From contig SLPH01000064.1 in the NCBI GenBank assembly GCA_007132095.1, positions 1 through 59,878 on the forward strand: a DNA stretch of 59,878 nt, in the 5' to 3' direction. Shown here piece after piece: positions 17,684 to 29,121 of the stretch; within the stretch, counting starts at the first letter, position 1; each line of letters opens with the position of its first letter. Source of the DNA: Syntrophomonadaceae bacterium. Lineage in GTDB: Bacteria; Bacillota; Dethiobacteria; DTU022. The translations under genes were made by a program, and so were the position numbers. Under the pieces are notes generated by a model, which did no database searches, was not told the origin of the DNA, and saw only the letters and a program-made list of their open reading frames with translations.

Positions 17684-18145
17684 ATGCATATACTCATAAT
17701 ATGCACGGGTAACACCTGTCGCAGCCCCATAGCAAAGGCCTTATTAAAAAATGAGCTTAACCTTTCAGGACTTGGTGCTGTCCATGCTGTGGATTCAGCC
17801 GGAATTGCCTCAATTGACGGCCAGCCGGCAGCAGATGCCGCTGTAAAACTTCTTGCGGAAAAGGGCCTGGATATAAGCGGGCACAGGTCAAAAAGGCTGA
17901 CACCAGCCCTTGTCGAATGGGCGGACCTGATCCTGGTAATGACTGTCAGCCAGCTTGAGCTGTTGCGATCCAGGTTTCCTGAAGGCGCGGATAAAGTTCT
18001 CCTGCTTAAGGAATATGCCGCGTCAATAAACTCAGGCTTGGAGATAGCGGATCCTTATGGCTACAATGATCAAATATATCGCCTTGTAATAGAGGAAATT
18101 CATGGCTGTGTCAAGAAAATTATGCCCAAACTAACGGGGGGTTGA
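17684..18145 (+). CDS. Low-molecular-weight phosphatase, probable protein-arginine phosphatase (YwlE)
   Basis: This 153-residue protein has the P-loop CTGNTCRS with catalytic Cys7 and Arg13 and the general acid Asp123 in IADPYG. Thr11 in the loop, where tyrosine phosphatases of this fold usually have Ile, is the residue known to favour phospho-arginine in Bacillus YwlE. Arginine phosphatase is therefore more likely than tyrosine phosphatase. The position between sua5 and rpiB matches ywlE. Whether an McsB arginine kinase exists cannot be seen here. Confidence 0.87.
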   Translation: MHILIICTGNTCRSPIAKALLKNELNLSGLGAVHAVDSAGIASIDGQPAADAAVKLLAEKGLDISGHRSKRLTPALVEWADLILVMTVSQLELLRSRFPEGADKVLLLKEYAASINSGLEIADPYGYNDQIYRLVIEEIHGCVKKIMPKLTGG

Positions 18146-18150
18146 ACATA

Positions 18151-18591
18151 ATGAAGATTGCTTTGGGCAGCGATCATGCCGGGTTTGCCTTAAAGTCGGC
18201 TATAAAAGAACACCTTGAAGGAAAGGGGTTATGCTGCTACGATTATGGCGCTTTTGATGAAAAAAGCGTGGACTACCCGGACCAGGTACCCGCAGTGGTT
18301 GATGCGGTCAGGGGGAGAAACGCAGACCTGGGGGTACTAATCTGCGGAACCGGGATAGGCATGTCCATTGCTGCCAACAAGCATAAAGGTATTCGCGCCG
18401 CTCTCTGCGGAGATACATATTCCGCAGTGTACGCCAGGGCTCACAACGATGCCAATATTATTACTCTCGGGTCCAGGGTGATGGGGGTTGGCCTTGCCCT
18501 GGTCATAGTTGACGCCTTCTTAGAGAGCAGTTTTGAGGGGGGGCGCCACTCGCAGAGGGTTGACAAAATAAGAAAGTTTGAGAACAATTAG
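18151..18591 (+). CDS. rpiB: Ribose-5-phosphate isomerase B
   Basis: This 146-residue RpiB/LacAB-type sugar-phosphate isomerase interconverts ribose 5-phosphate and ribulose 5-phosphate. SDHAGFALK near the N-terminus and [14 protein letters not shown], with the catalytic Cys, are intact; GSRVMG follows. I chose ATG 18151 behind GGGGGG; TTG 18142 would overlap the previous stop. It corresponds to Bacillus ywlF. Confidence 0.94.
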   Translation: MKIALGSDHAGFALKSAIKEHLEGKGLCCYDYGAFDEKSVDYPDQVPAVVDAVRGRNADLGVLICGTGIGMSIAANKHKGIRAALCGDTYSAVYARAHNDANIITLGSRVMGVGLALVIVDAFLESSFEGGRHSQRVDKIRKFENN

Positions 18592-18649
18592 TGATACTGC
18601 TATTGCATTAATAACAAAACAGGTTTGTACAGGAGATGATTTAGAGCAG

Positions 18650-19909
18650 ATGAACCGCAAATGCAATTCCATATTTACAGAACCCCTGGCGGATGTGGAC
18701 AATGAAGTCGCTGACGCTATAAGTAGAGAAATTGCCCGGCAGCAGGATAACCTGGTAATGATAGCTTCTGAAAACCTGGTCAGTAAAGCTGTGCTTGAAG
18801 CCCAGGGATCGGTAATGACCAATAAGTATGCTGAAGGGTATCCCGGCGCCCGATACTATGGTGGATGCAATTGTGTCGACAGTGTTGAGCAGCTTGCCTG
18901 TGATCGGGCCAGGCAAATCTTCAAAGCAGAGCATGTCAATGTGCAGCCACATTCGGGCACTTCTGCCAATATGGCTGTATTCCTGGCCCTCCTTAAGCCG
19001 GGAGACCACATTTTAGGTATGAATTTAAGTCACGGCGGGCACCTTACCCATGGCAGTAAGGTCAATATTTCTGGCCGCTACTACAAAGCCTTTAGCTATG
19101 AAGTCGATGAAAGTTCTTTCCTGATCGATTTAGAGCAGGTCCGCAGAAAAGCCAGGGAATCCGCACCTCGCCTGATCATAGCCGGCGCAAGCGCTTACCC
19201 CCGAACCATAGACTACAGGGGATTTAAAGAAATAGCCGATGAAGTCGGAGCGCTGCTCCTGGTCGACATGGCCCATACTGCCGGCCTGGTGGCTGCAGGA
19301 GTACACCCGAATCCGATCGAAGTTGCCGATGTGGTGACCGCTACAACTCATAAAACCTTCCGGGGCCCCCGGGGCGGGATGATTTTCTGCCGAGAAAAAT
19401 TTGCAGCAGCGATAGATAAAGCCGTATTTCCGGGCTTACAGGGCGGTCCGCTCATGCATATTATCGCCGCCAAGGCGGTTGCCATGCTGGAGGCTTTAAG
19501 GCCAGGGTATATAGACTATCAAAAAAGTGTTCTTGCCAACGCTCAGGTTTTGGCCGAAACCCTGGATGCCCACGGCTTTAAGCTTATGACAGGAGGGACA
19601 GATACTCACCTAGTTCTCGTCGATTTGAGAAACAAAAATATTTCTGGCAGAGAAGCCGAACAGCTGCTTGAAAGGGTTCATATTACAGTAAATAAAAATG
19701 TTATACCCTACGATCCCAGCGGGGCAAACGATCCCAGCGGAATTCGCCTGGGAACTCCTACCCTCACTTCAAGGGGTATGGGTACCGACCAAATGCGCAG
19801 CATCGCCGGCTTGATTAACGAAACGCTCGAGAAGCGAGCCGATTCCGTTGCCCTCGATCAGATCAGGGAGAGAGTTGCAGAACTTTGCCGGCAATACCCC
19901 CTGTGTTAA
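18650..19909 (+). CDS. glyA: Serine hydroxymethyltransferase
   Basis: GlyA interconverts serine and glycine with transfer of a one-carbon unit to tetrahydrofolate, using PLP. The 419-residue length matches the family. [12 protein letters not shown] holds the Schiff-base lysine, MIASENLVS and [12 protein letters not shown] the conserved N-terminal region. ATG 18650 follows AGGAG by about 14 bases, which is long; the reading frame extends back to TTG 18578 but those residues are not conserved. It sits between rpiB and upp as in Bacillus. Confidence 0.96.
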   Translation: MNRKCNSIFTEPLADVDNEVADAISREIARQQDNLVMIASENLVSKAVLEAQGSVMTNKYAEGYPGARYYGGCNCVDSVEQLACDRARQIFKAEHVNVQPHSGTSANMAVFLALLKPGDHILGMNLSHGGHLTHGSKVNISGRYYKAFSYEVDESSFLIDLEQVRRKARESAPRLIIAGASAYPRTIDYRGFKEIADEVGALLLVDMAHTAGLVAAGVHPNPIEVADVVTATTHKTFRGPRGGMIFCREKFAAAIDKAVFPGLQGGPLMHIIAAKAVAMLEALRPGYIDYQKSVLANAQVLAETLDAHGFKLMTGGTDTHLVLVDLRNKNISGREAEQLLERVHITVNKNVIPYDPSGANDPSGIRLGTPTLTSRGMGTDQMRSIAGLINETLEKRADSVALDQIRERVAELCRQYPLC

Positions 19910-19933
19910 ATTAGTTGAAGGAGGCTGGGCCTG

Positions 19934-20563
19934 GTGAATCAGGTAACAGTAGTTGATCACCCGCTGGTTCAACATAAGCTTACAACGTGCAGGATGAAAG
20001 AAACGGAAACCTGGCAATTCAGGGGATTAGTTGAAGACATAACAACCCTGCTTCTCTATGAAGCTTGCAGGCAAGCGCAAACAGAAGGGGTTGAAATCAA
20101 TACTCCGGTGGCAAAAGCAGAGGGCAGGGTTTTAAAAACCGATTCGCCATGCTTTGTTGCAGTTCTCAGGGCCGGGCTTGGCATGGTTCCCGGCGGGCTG
20201 CGCCTTTTTCCTTCGGCACGGGCCGGCCATATCGGGCTCTACCGGGATCATGAAACACATGCTCCCGTTGAGTATTATTGTAACCTTCCGCGGGGCATAG
20301 AGGCTTGCGATTGTTACCTGCTTGAACCGATGCTGGCAACGGGAGGTTCAGCTGTTCGTGCGCTCGACATTTTAAAAAAGGCCAATGCGGGCAGCATAAC
20401 GGTTCTCAGCCTGATTGCCGCTCCCGAGGGAGTGAAAATGATTACCGCCAGGCACAAGGATGTTCAGATATTCCTTGGCGCCCTCGATGAAAAGCTTAAC
20501 GATAAAGCATATATAATACCCGGGCTTGGCGATGCCGGCGACAGGATTTTCGGGACAGTTTAA
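19934..20563 (+). CDS. upp: Uracil phosphoribosyltransferase
   Basis: Upp converts uracil and PRPP to UMP for pyrimidine salvage. The 209-residue length is normal. The PRPP-binding loop is LEPMLATGGSA, and the uracil-binding C-terminal region reads IPGLGDAGDRIFGT. The GTG start has GAAGGAGG upstream. In many Firmicutes upp stands directly before the F-type ATP synthase operon; here comEB and a V-type ATPase operon follow. Confidence 0.97.
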   Translation: MNQVTVVDHPLVQHKLTTCRMKETETWQFRGLVEDITTLLLYEACRQAQTEGVEINTPVAKAEGRVLKTDSPCFVAVLRAGLGMVPGGLRLFPSARAGHIGLYRDHETHAPVEYYCNLPRGIEACDCYLLEPMLATGGSAVRALDILKKANAGSITVLSLIAAPEGVKMITARHKDVQIFLGALDEKLNDKAYIIPGLGDAGDRIFGTV

Positions 20564-20587
20564 TGAACCGCTGATTGAGGTGCAGTT

Positions 20588-21034
20588 ATGAATGAAAGAC
20601 CTGACTGGAACCAGTATTTCATGGAAATTGCCCGGGTAGTGGCGACCAGATCCACCTGCCTGCGGCGCAAGGTAGGCGCGCTTTTGGTTATAAACAAACG
20701 CATCCTGGCTACGGGCTATAACGGCACGCCGAGCGGGTTAAAACACTGTGGCGAGGTAGGCTGCCTGCGCGAACAGATGAATGTCCCCTCCGGGGAGAGA
20801 CATGAGCTCTGCCGCGGCCTTCATGCCGAGCAGAATGCAATTATACAGGCCGCAATTCACGGCGCCGCCATCAATGGGGCTGTTCTATACTGTACGCATT
20901 ATCCCTGTGTCGTCTGCGCTAAGATGCTTATCAATGCAGGAATAAGCCGGGTCGTGATGGAAAATCACTACCCGGACAGTCTATCCAAAGAGCTTTTTAA
21001 TGAGGCTGGAATCGAGGTTGGTTTTGTAGTATAA
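20588..21034 (+). CDS. comEB: dCMP deaminase (ComEB family)
   Basis: This 148-residue cytidine/deoxycytidylate deaminase has zinc ligands in LHAEQNAI (His, with catalytic Glu) and YPCVVCAKM (two Cys). It converts dCMP to dUMP, feeding dTMP synthesis. An extra Cys and His in the [10 protein letters not shown] segment resemble the second metal site of larger dCMP deaminases. In clostridia this gene commonly follows upp. The name ComEB comes from the Bacillus competence operon, but the role is nucleotide metabolism. Confidence 0.93.
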   Translation: MNERPDWNQYFMEIARVVATRSTCLRRKVGALLVINKRILATGYNGTPSGLKHCGEVGCLREQMNVPSGERHELCRGLHAEQNAIIQAAIHGAAINGAVLYCTHYPCVVCAKMLINAGISRVVMENHYPDSLSKELFNEAGIEVGFVV

Positions 21035-21092
21035 TTTCTTAAATATTGAAGCACAATTGTTTGAAATGTCTGTATAAATATCGTTTGAGACT

Positions 21093-21111
21093 GCTGCCCT
21101 TTTCCGGCAGC
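21093..21111 (+). other. Hairpin in the leader of the V-ATPase operon
   Basis: GCTGCC (21093-21098) pairs with GGCAGC (21106-21111) around a seven-base loop. No T-run follows, so it is not an ordinary terminator. It may shape the 5' untranslated region. Confidence 0.4.
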
Positions 21112-21139
21112 TTAATGCTCTAACAGGTGGTGATATTAC

Positions 21140-21466
21140 TTGACTCTTGAACTGGTTATAGCGGTTAAAGAAGCAGAAGAAAAAGCGGAACAAGAGCTTC
21201 GCGAAGCCCGTCTAAAAGCGCGTCAAAAGGTTTCTGATGCTGAGAACAGGGCTGAAGCGATTATTTCTGATGCAGTATCTGAAGCGAACGGGAAAGCTAA
21301 AGCTATGATTGAGAAAGCTGAAAAAGATGCGAAAGCTGAAGCCGAACCTCTGGCTGAACAAAACCGTAAAGATATTGAAACGCTGAAAGATAAGGCTTCA
21401 GACAAAATGCCCGAAGCAGTTGCCATGCTTACGCAGAAAGTAGTGAAACTCGATGCCGATCATTGA
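21140..21466 (+). CDS. V-type ATPase peripheral-stalk subunit (G/H; NtpF-like)
   Basis: This 108-residue protein is almost entirely helical and rich in Ala, Glu and Lys with heptad character, as expected for the short partner of subunit E in the peripheral stalk. In E. hirae the first gene of the ntp operon encodes this subunit. TTG start behind GGTGGTG. The 3' end overlaps the next gene by 14 bases. Sequence similarity is weak for such coiled coils; position first in the operon carries the call. Confidence 0.8.
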   Translation: MTLELVIAVKEAEEKAEQELREARLKARQKVSDAENRAEAIISDAVSEANGKAKAMIEKAEKDAKAEAEPLAEQNRKDIETLKDKASDKMPEAVAMLTQKVVKLDADH

Positions 21467-23414
21467 GATGAAAAAAGTTTTCCTGCTCGGCCACGAACAG
21501 GAAAAAAACACCATTGTCAGTGCGCTGCACAAGATGGGAGCAGTTGAACTGGTTGATGTAAAAGAGGGCGGTAGCTGGGAAGATTTCAGCCGCCTTTTAG
21601 AACCGGATCGGCCCGCAGAGGAAATTTCGGAATTGGAATCTACCCTTGGCGAGATTCGTTACTGCCTTGATTTTCTGCAGAGGTATTTCCCGGTCCGCAA
21701 AAGTTTTGTTGAGCAATTTACGGGCTCAAAGCTTTCCCTCGAACGGGAGCAGTTTGAACAACTAATCAAAAATCGCGATCAACTAAAGGATGTTGCCCGG
21801 GCCTGCCGCGAGGCTGATGAAAAAATGGCTCGTCTACGCAATGAAGAAACCCAGGCTCGCAACCTGATTGGGGAATTGGAGCCCTGGGCCTCTTTGGATG
21901 TGCCTTTTGCGGAAGTTAAAACAGGGGCCAGGGCAGTAAGAGAACTGATCACCGTACCTACGGACCGGTTCGAACTATTAAAGCAAGAGCTGGATTCCCG
22001 TTTTCCCGCTCACTACCTGGAGCCTGTTTCCGCTGATAACGAATACACCTACTGCCTGGCGATATACCTTGTTACCCATTCAGACGGAATAAGGGAGTTG
22101 TTTAAAGACGCCGCCGCTTCGACAGTCAATTTTGCTGATTTAGATAAGAAGGCGGCGGAAGAAATTGAGGAGACAAACCGACGCCTTGAAGCACTCGAAG
22201 ACAACCGGGCCGCTGTTGTGGAAGATATCGAGAAGCTGCTCGAACATCGTACCCTGCTGATGTCCTGTTACGATCATCTCCAGGCCGAAGTGGAAAAAAT
22301 GGCGGTTTCCGACAACCTGGCGCGAACAAGGTCAAGCTTTTTGCTTGAAGGTTGGGCTCCGGCCCTCGCTATCCCGGACCTCGAAAAGAAGCTCGAACAG
22401 GCAGCGTCCACTGCAGTTGTCGTTTCGCGGGATCCCGAGCCGGGGGAAGATGTGCCCGTTTTACTTCATAACAAGGGGCCTGTAGACGCCTATGAAGTAG
22501 TGACGAAACTCTACAGCACTCCCAAGAAAAATGAACTTGATCCGACGCCATACCTGGCGCCATTCTTTTTCATTTTTTTTGGCATCTGCCTGTCTGATGT
22601 CGGTTATGGAATAGTCCTATCGCTAATGGCCCTTTTTATTACCCGCAAGCTCAAACTCGGCGGGATGGGCGAGCAGCTGGTAAAACTATTATTCCTGGGC
22701 GGGATTGCTTCGATTGGGTTTGGTATACTGCTGGGAAGCTATTTTGGCGATTTGCTCGGGCTTACGCCGCTCTGGTTTAATCCGTTGGATGATCCTATGC
22801 GCATGCTGCTCTACTGCCTTATCATCGGGCTGGTTCATATTTATTTTGGGATGGGGCTGCAGGCTTATCGTAACATTAAAGCCGGTCGGCCCGTGGATGC
22901 CCTGTTTGATCAGGGCAGCTGGTTTATTTTTCTCAACGGTCTTGTTTTAATGGCTATACCGGAAACTGCGGCAATAGCAAGCTGGCTGGCAATTGGAGGC
23001 GCTGCGGCCCTGGTCTTAACTCAGGGGCGAACTCAGGACGGGGTAGTGAAAAAGTTGATGAGTGGTGTGCTCAGTCTCTACAACGTTACCGGATACCTGA
23101 GCGACGTGCTTTCCTATTCCAGGCTGCTGGCCCTGGGCCTCGCTACCGGAGTTATCGCTTCGGCCATTAATGCCATGGGAGGCATGGTCGCCGGAGGCAT
23201 TTTTGGCACTATAGTGATGGTAATCGTTCTCATGGGCGGACACCTTTTTAATATTATTATCAGTACGCTGAGCTCCTATGTTCATACGAGCCGGCTTCAG
23301 TATATCGAGTTTTTTGGTAAGTTCTTTGAAGGAGGAGGCAAGGCTTTTCAACCTTTCCGCACCTCCGGAAGTTATGTGGAGATCAATGAACCTGAAAAAG
23401 TAGAAGCGGGATAG
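21453..23414 (+). CDS. V-type ATPase subunit I (a), membrane stator
   Basis: This 653-residue subunit forms the ion half-channels beside the c-ring. The cytoplasmic N-terminal half (about 1-340) is coiled coil and alpha/beta; the C-terminal half has seven or eight membrane helices. YLSDVLSYSRLLALGLATG near residue 550 holds the conserved Arg that faces the rotor carboxylate. The N-terminus (MPIIEMKKVFLLGH) is typical, with overlapping coupling to the previous gene. Confidence 0.94.
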   Translation: MPIIEMKKVFLLGHEQEKNTIVSALHKMGAVELVDVKEGGSWEDFSRLLEPDRPAEEISELESTLGEIRYCLDFLQRYFPVRKSFVEQFTGSKLSLEREQFEQLIKNRDQLKDVARACREADEKMARLRNEETQARNLIGELEPWASLDVPFAEVKTGARAVRELITVPTDRFELLKQELDSRFPAHYLEPVSADNEYTYCLAIYLVTHSDGIRELFKDAAASTVNFADLDKKAAEEIEETNRRLEALEDNRAAVVEDIEKLLEHRTLLMSCYDHLQAEVEKMAVSDNLARTRSSFLLEGWAPALAIPDLEKKLEQAASTAVVVSRDPEPGEDVPVLLHNKGPVDAYEVVTKLYSTPKKNELDPTPYLAPFFFIFFGICLSDVGYGIVLSLMALFITRKLKLGGMGEQLVKLLFLGGIASIGFGILLGSYFGDLLGLTPLWFNPLDDPMRMLLYCLIIGLVHIYFGMGLQAYRNIKAGRPVDALFDQGSWFIFLNGLVLMAIPETAAIASWLAIGGAAALVLTQGRTQDGVVKKLMSGVLSLYNVTGYLSDVLSYSRLLALGLATGVIASAINAMGGMVAGGIFGTIVMVIVLMGGHLFNIIISTLSSYVHTSRLQYIEFFGKFFEGGGKAFQPFRTSGSYVEINEPEKVEAG

Positions 23415-23447
23415 CGTTAGCCTTTCGGGCTGGCTATAATCAATAAT

Positions 23448-23462
23448 CCGGCTTAAAGCCGG
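23448..23462 (+). other. Intercistronic hairpin before the c-subunit gene
   Basis: CCGGCT pairs with AGCCGG around TAA, preceded at 23419-23431 by a smaller AGCC/GGCT hairpin. It lies in the only sizeable gap inside the operon and is followed by the strong ribosome site AAGGGAGG for ntpK. It could protect or separate the mRNA of the highly used c-subunit. Confidence 0.5.
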
Positions 23463-23486
23463 TCAAAGAACAGTTTTATTAATTAA

Positions 23487-23981
<495 letters not shown>

Positions 23982-23994
23982 AGGAGTGAGTAGC

Positions 23995-24597
23995 GTGCAG
24001 GAGGGTGCAGAAAAAATAATCCGGCAGATCCGGGAAGATACGCAGCAGCAGGTCGATGCCCTTGTAAGCGAAGCGAACAAAACGGCTGACCGAATTATTG
24101 CTGACGCTGAAGAAAAGGCTGCCGGCAGAAAAGAACAGTTAATAGAAAAAGCTGAAAAAGAAGCTGCAGAACAGAAACGGCGTATTTTGGGCGTAGCACA
24201 ACTGGAAGCGCGCAAAGAACTTCTAACGGCCAAGCAGGAACTTATTGAAAAGGCGTTTCGGGAGTCATTGCAGAATTTAGCTAACCTGGAAGAAGATAAG
24301 TATTTTGAACTGATAAAAAAGATGCTCCTGGTTTATGCGCAAGGCACCAACGAAGAGGTCATCTTTTCGACGGCTGACAGGGCCAGGGTCCCCTCCGGGT
24401 TTTTAGATGCGGTTAATAAGGAGCTTGCCGAAGAGGGCAAAAAAGGTAAAATATCCCTTTCAGAAGAGGAGCGCGAGCTTCAGGGAGGCTTTATCCTAAA
24501 ATCTGAGGGGCTGGAAATAAACTGTTCTTTCAGTTCTCTGCTGAACATGCAGAGAGATGAACTGGAGACTGAAGTTGCATCGCTGCTCTTTTCTTAA
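23995..24597 (+). CDS. V-type ATPase subunit E, peripheral stalk
   Basis: This protein of about 200 residues has a long charged N-terminal helix (about 1-100) and a small globular C-terminal domain, as in subunit E, which pairs with the G/H subunit to hold the A/B head against rotation. I chose GTG 23995 because AAGGAG lies eight bases upstream; GTG 23986 overlaps that site. The VSEAN and EKAEK segments resemble those of its partner subunit. Confidence 0.88.
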   Translation: MQEGAEKIIRQIREDTQQQVDALVSEANKTADRIIADAEEKAAGRKEQLIEKAEKEAAEQKRRILGVAQLEARKELLTAKQELIEKAFRESLQNLANLEEDKYFELIKKMLLVYAQGTNEEVIFSTADRARVPSGFLDAVNKELAEEGKKGKISLSEEERELQGGFILKSEGLEINCSFSSLLNMQRDELETEVASLLFS

Positions 24598-24634
24598 GCA
24601 GTAAGCTTTCCTCCAGGAAAGGAGAGCAAAATAT

Positions 24635-25639
24635 ATGCCATCGGACGATACAATCTATGCATATGCGGTAGGGCGCACTAGGGCGCTTGAGAAAAGGCTG
24701 TTAGAAAAAAGCCAGATAGAGAGAATGATTGAAGCTTCCTCCGCGGAAGATGTAATCAAGGTTCTCTCCGAATCGGACTACGCCAATGCCCTGGCCGACC
24801 TGACGGATATTTATGATTTTGAAAAAGTATTGCAGTCTGAGTTGCAAAAAAGCCTGGAACTGATTAAGAGCATTAGCCCTAAACCTGAGCTCATTGCCTT
24901 GATGGCTCTCAGGTATGATGTTCATAACCTGAAAGTTATTTTTAAAGCGAAGTACCTGGGCATAAAAAGCGATCTGATTGTTCCGGCCGGCACTATCGCG
25001 GCACCCAGGCTGCAGTCGGCGGTTGATGAAGAAGACTTCCGTGATCTGCCGGACAGGCTGCGCAAAGCGTGCGAAATGATTACGGAAGGCTTTCCCGTTA
25101 GCAGGGATCCTCAACTGATAGATATAAACCTTGATCAGGCGCTGTTTGAGCAACTTTTGCATGATGCGAAAAGGCTGAATAACGCTTACATGGAGGGCCT
25201 CTTCTCCCGCCAGGTTGATTTGATTAACCTGAAAACCCTGGTCAGGGTAAAAAGGATGGGCCTGGATCGCGAATTTTTGAAGAAAGCCCTCATCAGCGGC
25301 GGCTTTCTTGCGCATGACCGGCTGACCGTTTTTATTGATGAGCCTCTTGAGTCATTGATAACCGGCCTTTCGATGAGCCAGTACAGCGAGCTCGCTGCAG
25401 AAGGGATCAGGGATTGGATTGACAAAGGTACTGCATCAAGGCTTGAAAAGCTGGCAGACGATTACATTACCGGCTACCTGAAAAAAGGCAAATGGTCTCC
25501 ATTCGGGGTTGAGCCGCTGATAGGCTATCTCTGGGCAAAGGAAATTGAGATCAAAAATATTCGCTTACTAATGGTTGGCAAGATCAATAAGCTGCCCTCT
25601 GAAGCGATCAGGGAGCGAATACGCGATGTCTACATATAA
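24635..25639 (+). CDS. V-type ATPase subunit C (d), rotor-axle connector
   Basis: This 334-residue soluble helical protein has the three-fold repeated fold of V-ATPase subunit C/d, which sits on the c-ring and links it to the central stalk. The YAYAVGRTRALEKRLL N-terminus and ALRYDVHNLKVIFKAK are typical. ATG has AAGGAGAG upstream. The last 14 bases overlap the next gene. Confidence 0.92.
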   Translation: MPSDDTIYAYAVGRTRALEKRLLEKSQIERMIEASSAEDVIKVLSESDYANALADLTDIYDFEKVLQSELQKSLELIKSISPKPELIALMALRYDVHNLKVIFKAKYLGIKSDLIVPAGTIAAPRLQSAVDEEDFRDLPDRLRKACEMITEGFPVSRDPQLIDINLDQALFEQLLHDAKRLNNAYMEGLFSRQVDLINLKTLVRVKRMGLDREFLKKALISGGFLAHDRLTVFIDEPLESLITGLSMSQYSELAAEGIRDWIDKGTASRLEKLADDYITGYLKKGKWSPFGVEPLIGYLWAKEIEIKNIRLLMVGKINKLPSEAIRERIRDVYI

Positions 25640-25955
25640 AATTGCCGTTGTTGGCGATAATGATTCAATACTTGGCTTCAAAACAATTGGTATAGATACA
25701 TACCCGGCCAGCGATGCCCAAACCGGGTTAAGTATATTGAAAAAGCTGGCCGGCGAAAATTACGGTGTGATCTTTATAACCGAAGAGCTGGCTGCCGAGC
25801 TTGAAGATGTTATAAAAGAACTTAACAAGCGCATATTGCCCGCAGTGGTATTGATCCCGAACAGCAAAGGCACACTGGGCCTCGGGATGCGGCGGATAAA
25901 AGATAACGTGGAAAAAGCGATTGGCGCCGATATTCTTTTCAGGAAAGAAGGTTGA
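25626..25955 (+). CDS. V-type ATPase subunit F (NtpG)
   Basis: This 109-residue Rossmann-like protein begins [16 protein letters not shown], the usual subunit F start. It binds subunit D in the central stalk and influences ATPase activity. ATG 25626 lies inside the end of the subunit C gene, indicating coupling. The stop is five bases before the subunit A start. Confidence 0.92.
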   Translation: MSTYKIAVVGDNDSILGFKTIGIDTYPASDAQTGLSILKKLAGENYGVIFITEELAAELEDVIKELNKRILPAVVLIPNSKGTLGLGMRRIKDNVEKAIGADILFRKEG

Positions 25956-25959
25956 TAAC

Positions 25960-27744
25960 TTGGATGCAGGCAGGATTACCAAGGTTTCAGGCCCTTTAGT
26001 TGTGGCAGATAAAATGAGCGATGCTCGTATGTACGATATGGTCAAGGTTAGCGATGCCAGGCTGCTCGGTGAAATTATTGAGCTGCGCGGTGACCGCGCT
26101 TCGATCCAGGTATATGAAGAAACAGGAGGCCTTGGTCCCGGTGAGCCGGTATACAGCACCGGTGATCCCTTAAGCGTTGAACTCGGACCCGGATTAATCG
26201 AAGCGATATTTGACGGTGTTCAGCGCCCGCTTGACGTGATCAGGGAGCAGGTTGGCGATTACATTACCCGAGGCGTTGAGGTCAACCCCCTGAGCCGCGA
26301 GAAACGCTGGCATTTCGTTCCCAGGGTTAAAGCCGGGGACAGCGTGGTGCCCGGTGACATTCTCGGCACCGTTCAGGAAACAACCCTGGTTGAGCACAGG
26401 ATTATGGTGCCGCCCAATCGTAAAGGCGGTACTGTAAAAGATATAAAAGAAGGAGAGTTTACGGTTGAAGATGTGATCGCTGTTATCGATACCGACGATG
26501 GCCGGCAGGAACTGACGATGATGCATCGCTGGCCGATTCGCAAGGGACGCCCCTACAGCGAAAAATTGGGCCCCCATGTTCCGATGATCACCGGCCAGCG
26601 GATCATTGACACTTTCTTCCCTGTTGCCAAAGGCGGTACGGCCTGTATCCCCGGACCGTTCGGGAGCGGCAAGACGGTAACGCAGCACCAGCTGGCCAAG
26701 TGGGCTGACGCTGAAATAGTTGTTTACATTGGCTGCGGAGAACGCGGCAATGAGATGACAGATGTGTTGATGGAATTCCCCGAGCTTAAAGACCCGAAAT
26801 CAGGGGAACCGTTGATGAAGAGGACAGTGCTAATCGCCAACACCTCCAATATGCCTGTGGCAGCGCGTGAAGCTTCAATATATACCGGCATTACCATTGC
26901 GGAGTACTTCCGCGATATGGGCTATAGCGTTGCCCTGATGGCTGATTCCACCTCTCGCTGGGCCGAGGCGCTCCGCGAGATGTCAGGACGCCTCGAAGAA
27001 ATGCCCGGTGAAGAAGGATATCCCGCTTACCTCGGTTCGCGCTTAGCTGATTTTTACGAGCGTTCCGGCAGAACAATCTGTCTTGGAAGCGATGGCCGTG
27101 AAGGCGCCCTTACCGCTGTCGGCGCTGTCTCGCCTCCGGGCGGGGACCTTTCGGAACCTGTTTCGCAGGGCACCCTGCGCATTGTTAAGGTCTTCTGGGG
27201 CCTTGACGCTTCGCTCGCATACCGGCGCCACTTCCCTGCTATTAACTGGCTGCTCAGCTACTCGTTATACCTTGAAGATGTTGCAGAATACTTCAGCGAA
27301 ACGATAGGCGAACAGTGGAACGAAATGAGGCGCGAAGCGATGAAACTGCTCCAGGAAGAGGCCGAATTGGAAGAAATTGTCCGCCTGGTTGGCGTTGATG
27401 CCCTATCTGCAAAAGAACGCTTGATCCTGGAAACATCGAAATCACTGCGCGAGGATTTTCTGCATCAAAATGCCATGCATGAAATCGATACTTACAGCTC
27501 CCTGGATAAACAGTTCAGCATGCTGGATATGATCCTGATGTTTCATCACGAAGCGCTTGCTGTTGTTGAAAAAGGAGAACTTGACCTGGATCTGGAAAAA
27601 ATGTTCGCCCTGCCTGTTCGCGAACGGATAGCCCGGGCCAGGTACGTGCCGGAAGAAGAACTGAAAGACCTGCAAACGATCAAAGATGATATTAAAAAGC
27701 AGATTGCCTCATTAACAGGGGAAGGAGGAGATGAGGATGCTTAA
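25960..27744 (+). CDS. V-type ATPase catalytic subunit A
   Basis: This 594-residue catalytic subunit has an N-terminal beta-barrel, the extra non-homologous region typical of A subunits (about 110-200), the Walker A motif [11 protein letters not shown] and [16 protein letters not shown]. It hydrolyses or makes ATP at the A/B interfaces. TTG 25960 follows AAGAAGG; the product then starts [12 protein letters not shown] as in relatives. ATG 25921 would lie inside subunit F. No intein or other insertion is visible. Confidence 0.96.
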   Translation: MDAGRITKVSGPLVVADKMSDARMYDMVKVSDARLLGEIIELRGDRASIQVYEETGGLGPGEPVYSTGDPLSVELGPGLIEAIFDGVQRPLDVIREQVGDYITRGVEVNPLSREKRWHFVPRVKAGDSVVPGDILGTVQETTLVEHRIMVPPNRKGGTVKDIKEGEFTVEDVIAVIDTDDGRQELTMMHRWPIRKGRPYSEKLGPHVPMITGQRIIDTFFPVAKGGTACIPGPFGSGKTVTQHQLAKWADAEIVVYIGCGERGNEMTDVLMEFPELKDPKSGEPLMKRTVLIANTSNMPVAAREASIYTGITIAEYFRDMGYSVALMADSTSRWAEALREMSGRLEEMPGEEGYPAYLGSRLADFYERSGRTICLGSDGREGALTAVGAVSPPGGDLSEPVSQGTLRIVKVFWGLDASLAYRRHFPAINWLLSYSLYLEDVAEYFSETIGEQWNEMRREAMKLLQEEAELEEIVRLVGVDALSAKERLILETSKSLREDFLHQNAMHEIDTYSSLDKQFSMLDMILMFHHEALAVVEKGELDLDLEKMFALPVRERIARARYVPEEELKDLQTIKDDIKKQIASLTGEGGDEDA

Positions 27745-29119
27745 AGAATATAAAACCATTATAGATGTCGCCGGTCCCCTGATGTTGGTGGAAAAAGTTG
27801 AGGGAATCAAGTACGGCGAGTTAACTGAAATCGAACTGCCGGGCGGCGAGGTCCGGCGCGGACAGGTTCTGGAAGTTGACCGCGATAGAGCGCTGGTTCA
27901 GATTTTTGAAGGCTCAACGGGCCTTAATATTGGCACGGCAAAGGTGCGTTTCCTCGGGAAAGCGATTGAACTTCCCGTATCGGTTGATATGCTCGGCCGG
28001 GTTTTTAGCGGGTTGGGTGCTCCCCGTGATAAGGGTCCCAAAATTATTCCCGAGAAACGCCTTGATATAAACGGGTTTCCCATTAACCCCTATGCCCGTG
28101 ATTATCCGTCAGAGTTCATCCAAACCGGAGTATCGGCCATAGATGGCATGAACACCATGGTCCGGGGCCAGAAGTTGCCAATTTTCTCCAGCTCGGGGCT
28201 GCCCCACTCCCGCCTGGCTGCCCAGGTTGCCCGCCAGGCCAAGGTTCTCGGCACCGAATCCAAGTTTGCTGTTGTTTTTGCCGCTATGGGCATCACTTTT
28301 GAAGAGGCCAACTATTTTATCACCGATTTCCGTAAAACCGGGGCCATTGAAAGAGCAATACTCTTCATAAACCTGGCCGACGATCCGACAATTGAAAGGA
28401 TTGCCACGCCAAGGATGGCCCTGACAGCGGCCGAATACCTGGCCTATGAGAAAGATATGCATGTGCTGGTTATATTAACCGACCTGACAAATTACGCTGA
28501 AGCGCTGCGCGAAATTTCTGCGGCCCGCAAAGAGGTTCCGGGACGGCGCGGTTATCCCGGTTACCTTTACACGGACCTTTCTTCAATTTACGAGCGGGCA
28601 GGCCGTATCCAGGGTCGTGATGGCTCGATTACACAGCTGCCGATCCTGACAATGCCTGAAAATGATAAAACTCACCCCATTCCCGATCTAACCGGTTATA
28701 TTACCGAAGGCCAGATTATTCTCAGCCAGGAACTGCACCGGAAAGGGCTCTACCCGCCCATCGATGTTCTGCCCTCCCTGTCGCGCTTAAAGGACAAAGG
28801 TATTGGGGAAGGCAAAACACGTGAAGACCATGCCGATACCATGAACCAGCTTTACGCGGCTTACGCCCGCGGCAAGGAAGCAAAAGAGCTGGCGGCAATC
28901 CTCGGTGAAGCGGCACTATCGGAGGCGGATAAAAAGTTTTCCCGTTTTGCCGATGAATTTGAGAGCCGCTATGTGACCCAGGGCGAGGAGGAAGATCGCA
29001 GCATTGAAGAAACCCTTGAACTGGGCTGGGAGCTTTTAGCCCTGCTGCCCAAGGTTGAACTCAAAAGGGTTCGCGATGCTTACATTGAAAAGTACCTGCC
29101 TGACCAGGAGGAGGGCTAA
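27737..29119 (+). CDS. V-type ATPase regulatory subunit B
   Basis: This 460-residue non-catalytic nucleotide-binding subunit alternates with A in the head. It lacks a Walker A lysine loop (the position reads [11 protein letters not shown]), as is normal for B. ATG 27737 is eight bases behind GGAGG and overlaps the end of the subunit A gene by eight bases; ATG 27731 would be too close to that site. Confidence 0.96.
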   Translation: MLKEYKTIIDVAGPLMLVEKVEGIKYGELTEIELPGGEVRRGQVLEVDRDRALVQIFEGSTGLNIGTAKVRFLGKAIELPVSVDMLGRVFSGLGAPRDKGPKIIPEKRLDINGFPINPYARDYPSEFIQTGVSAIDGMNTMVRGQKLPIFSSSGLPHSRLAAQVARQAKVLGTESKFAVVFAAMGITFEEANYFITDFRKTGAIERAILFINLADDPTIERIATPRMALTAAEYLAYEKDMHVLVILTDLTNYAEALREISAARKEVPGRRGYPGYLYTDLSSIYERAGRIQGRDGSITQLPILTMPENDKTHPIPDLTGYITEGQIILSQELHRKGLYPPIDVLPSLSRLKDKGIGEGKTREDHADTMNQLYAAYARGKEAKELAAILGEAALSEADKKFSRFADEFESRYVTQGEEEDRSIEETLELGWELLALLPKVELKRVRDAYIEKYLPDQEEG

Positions 29120-29121
29120 GC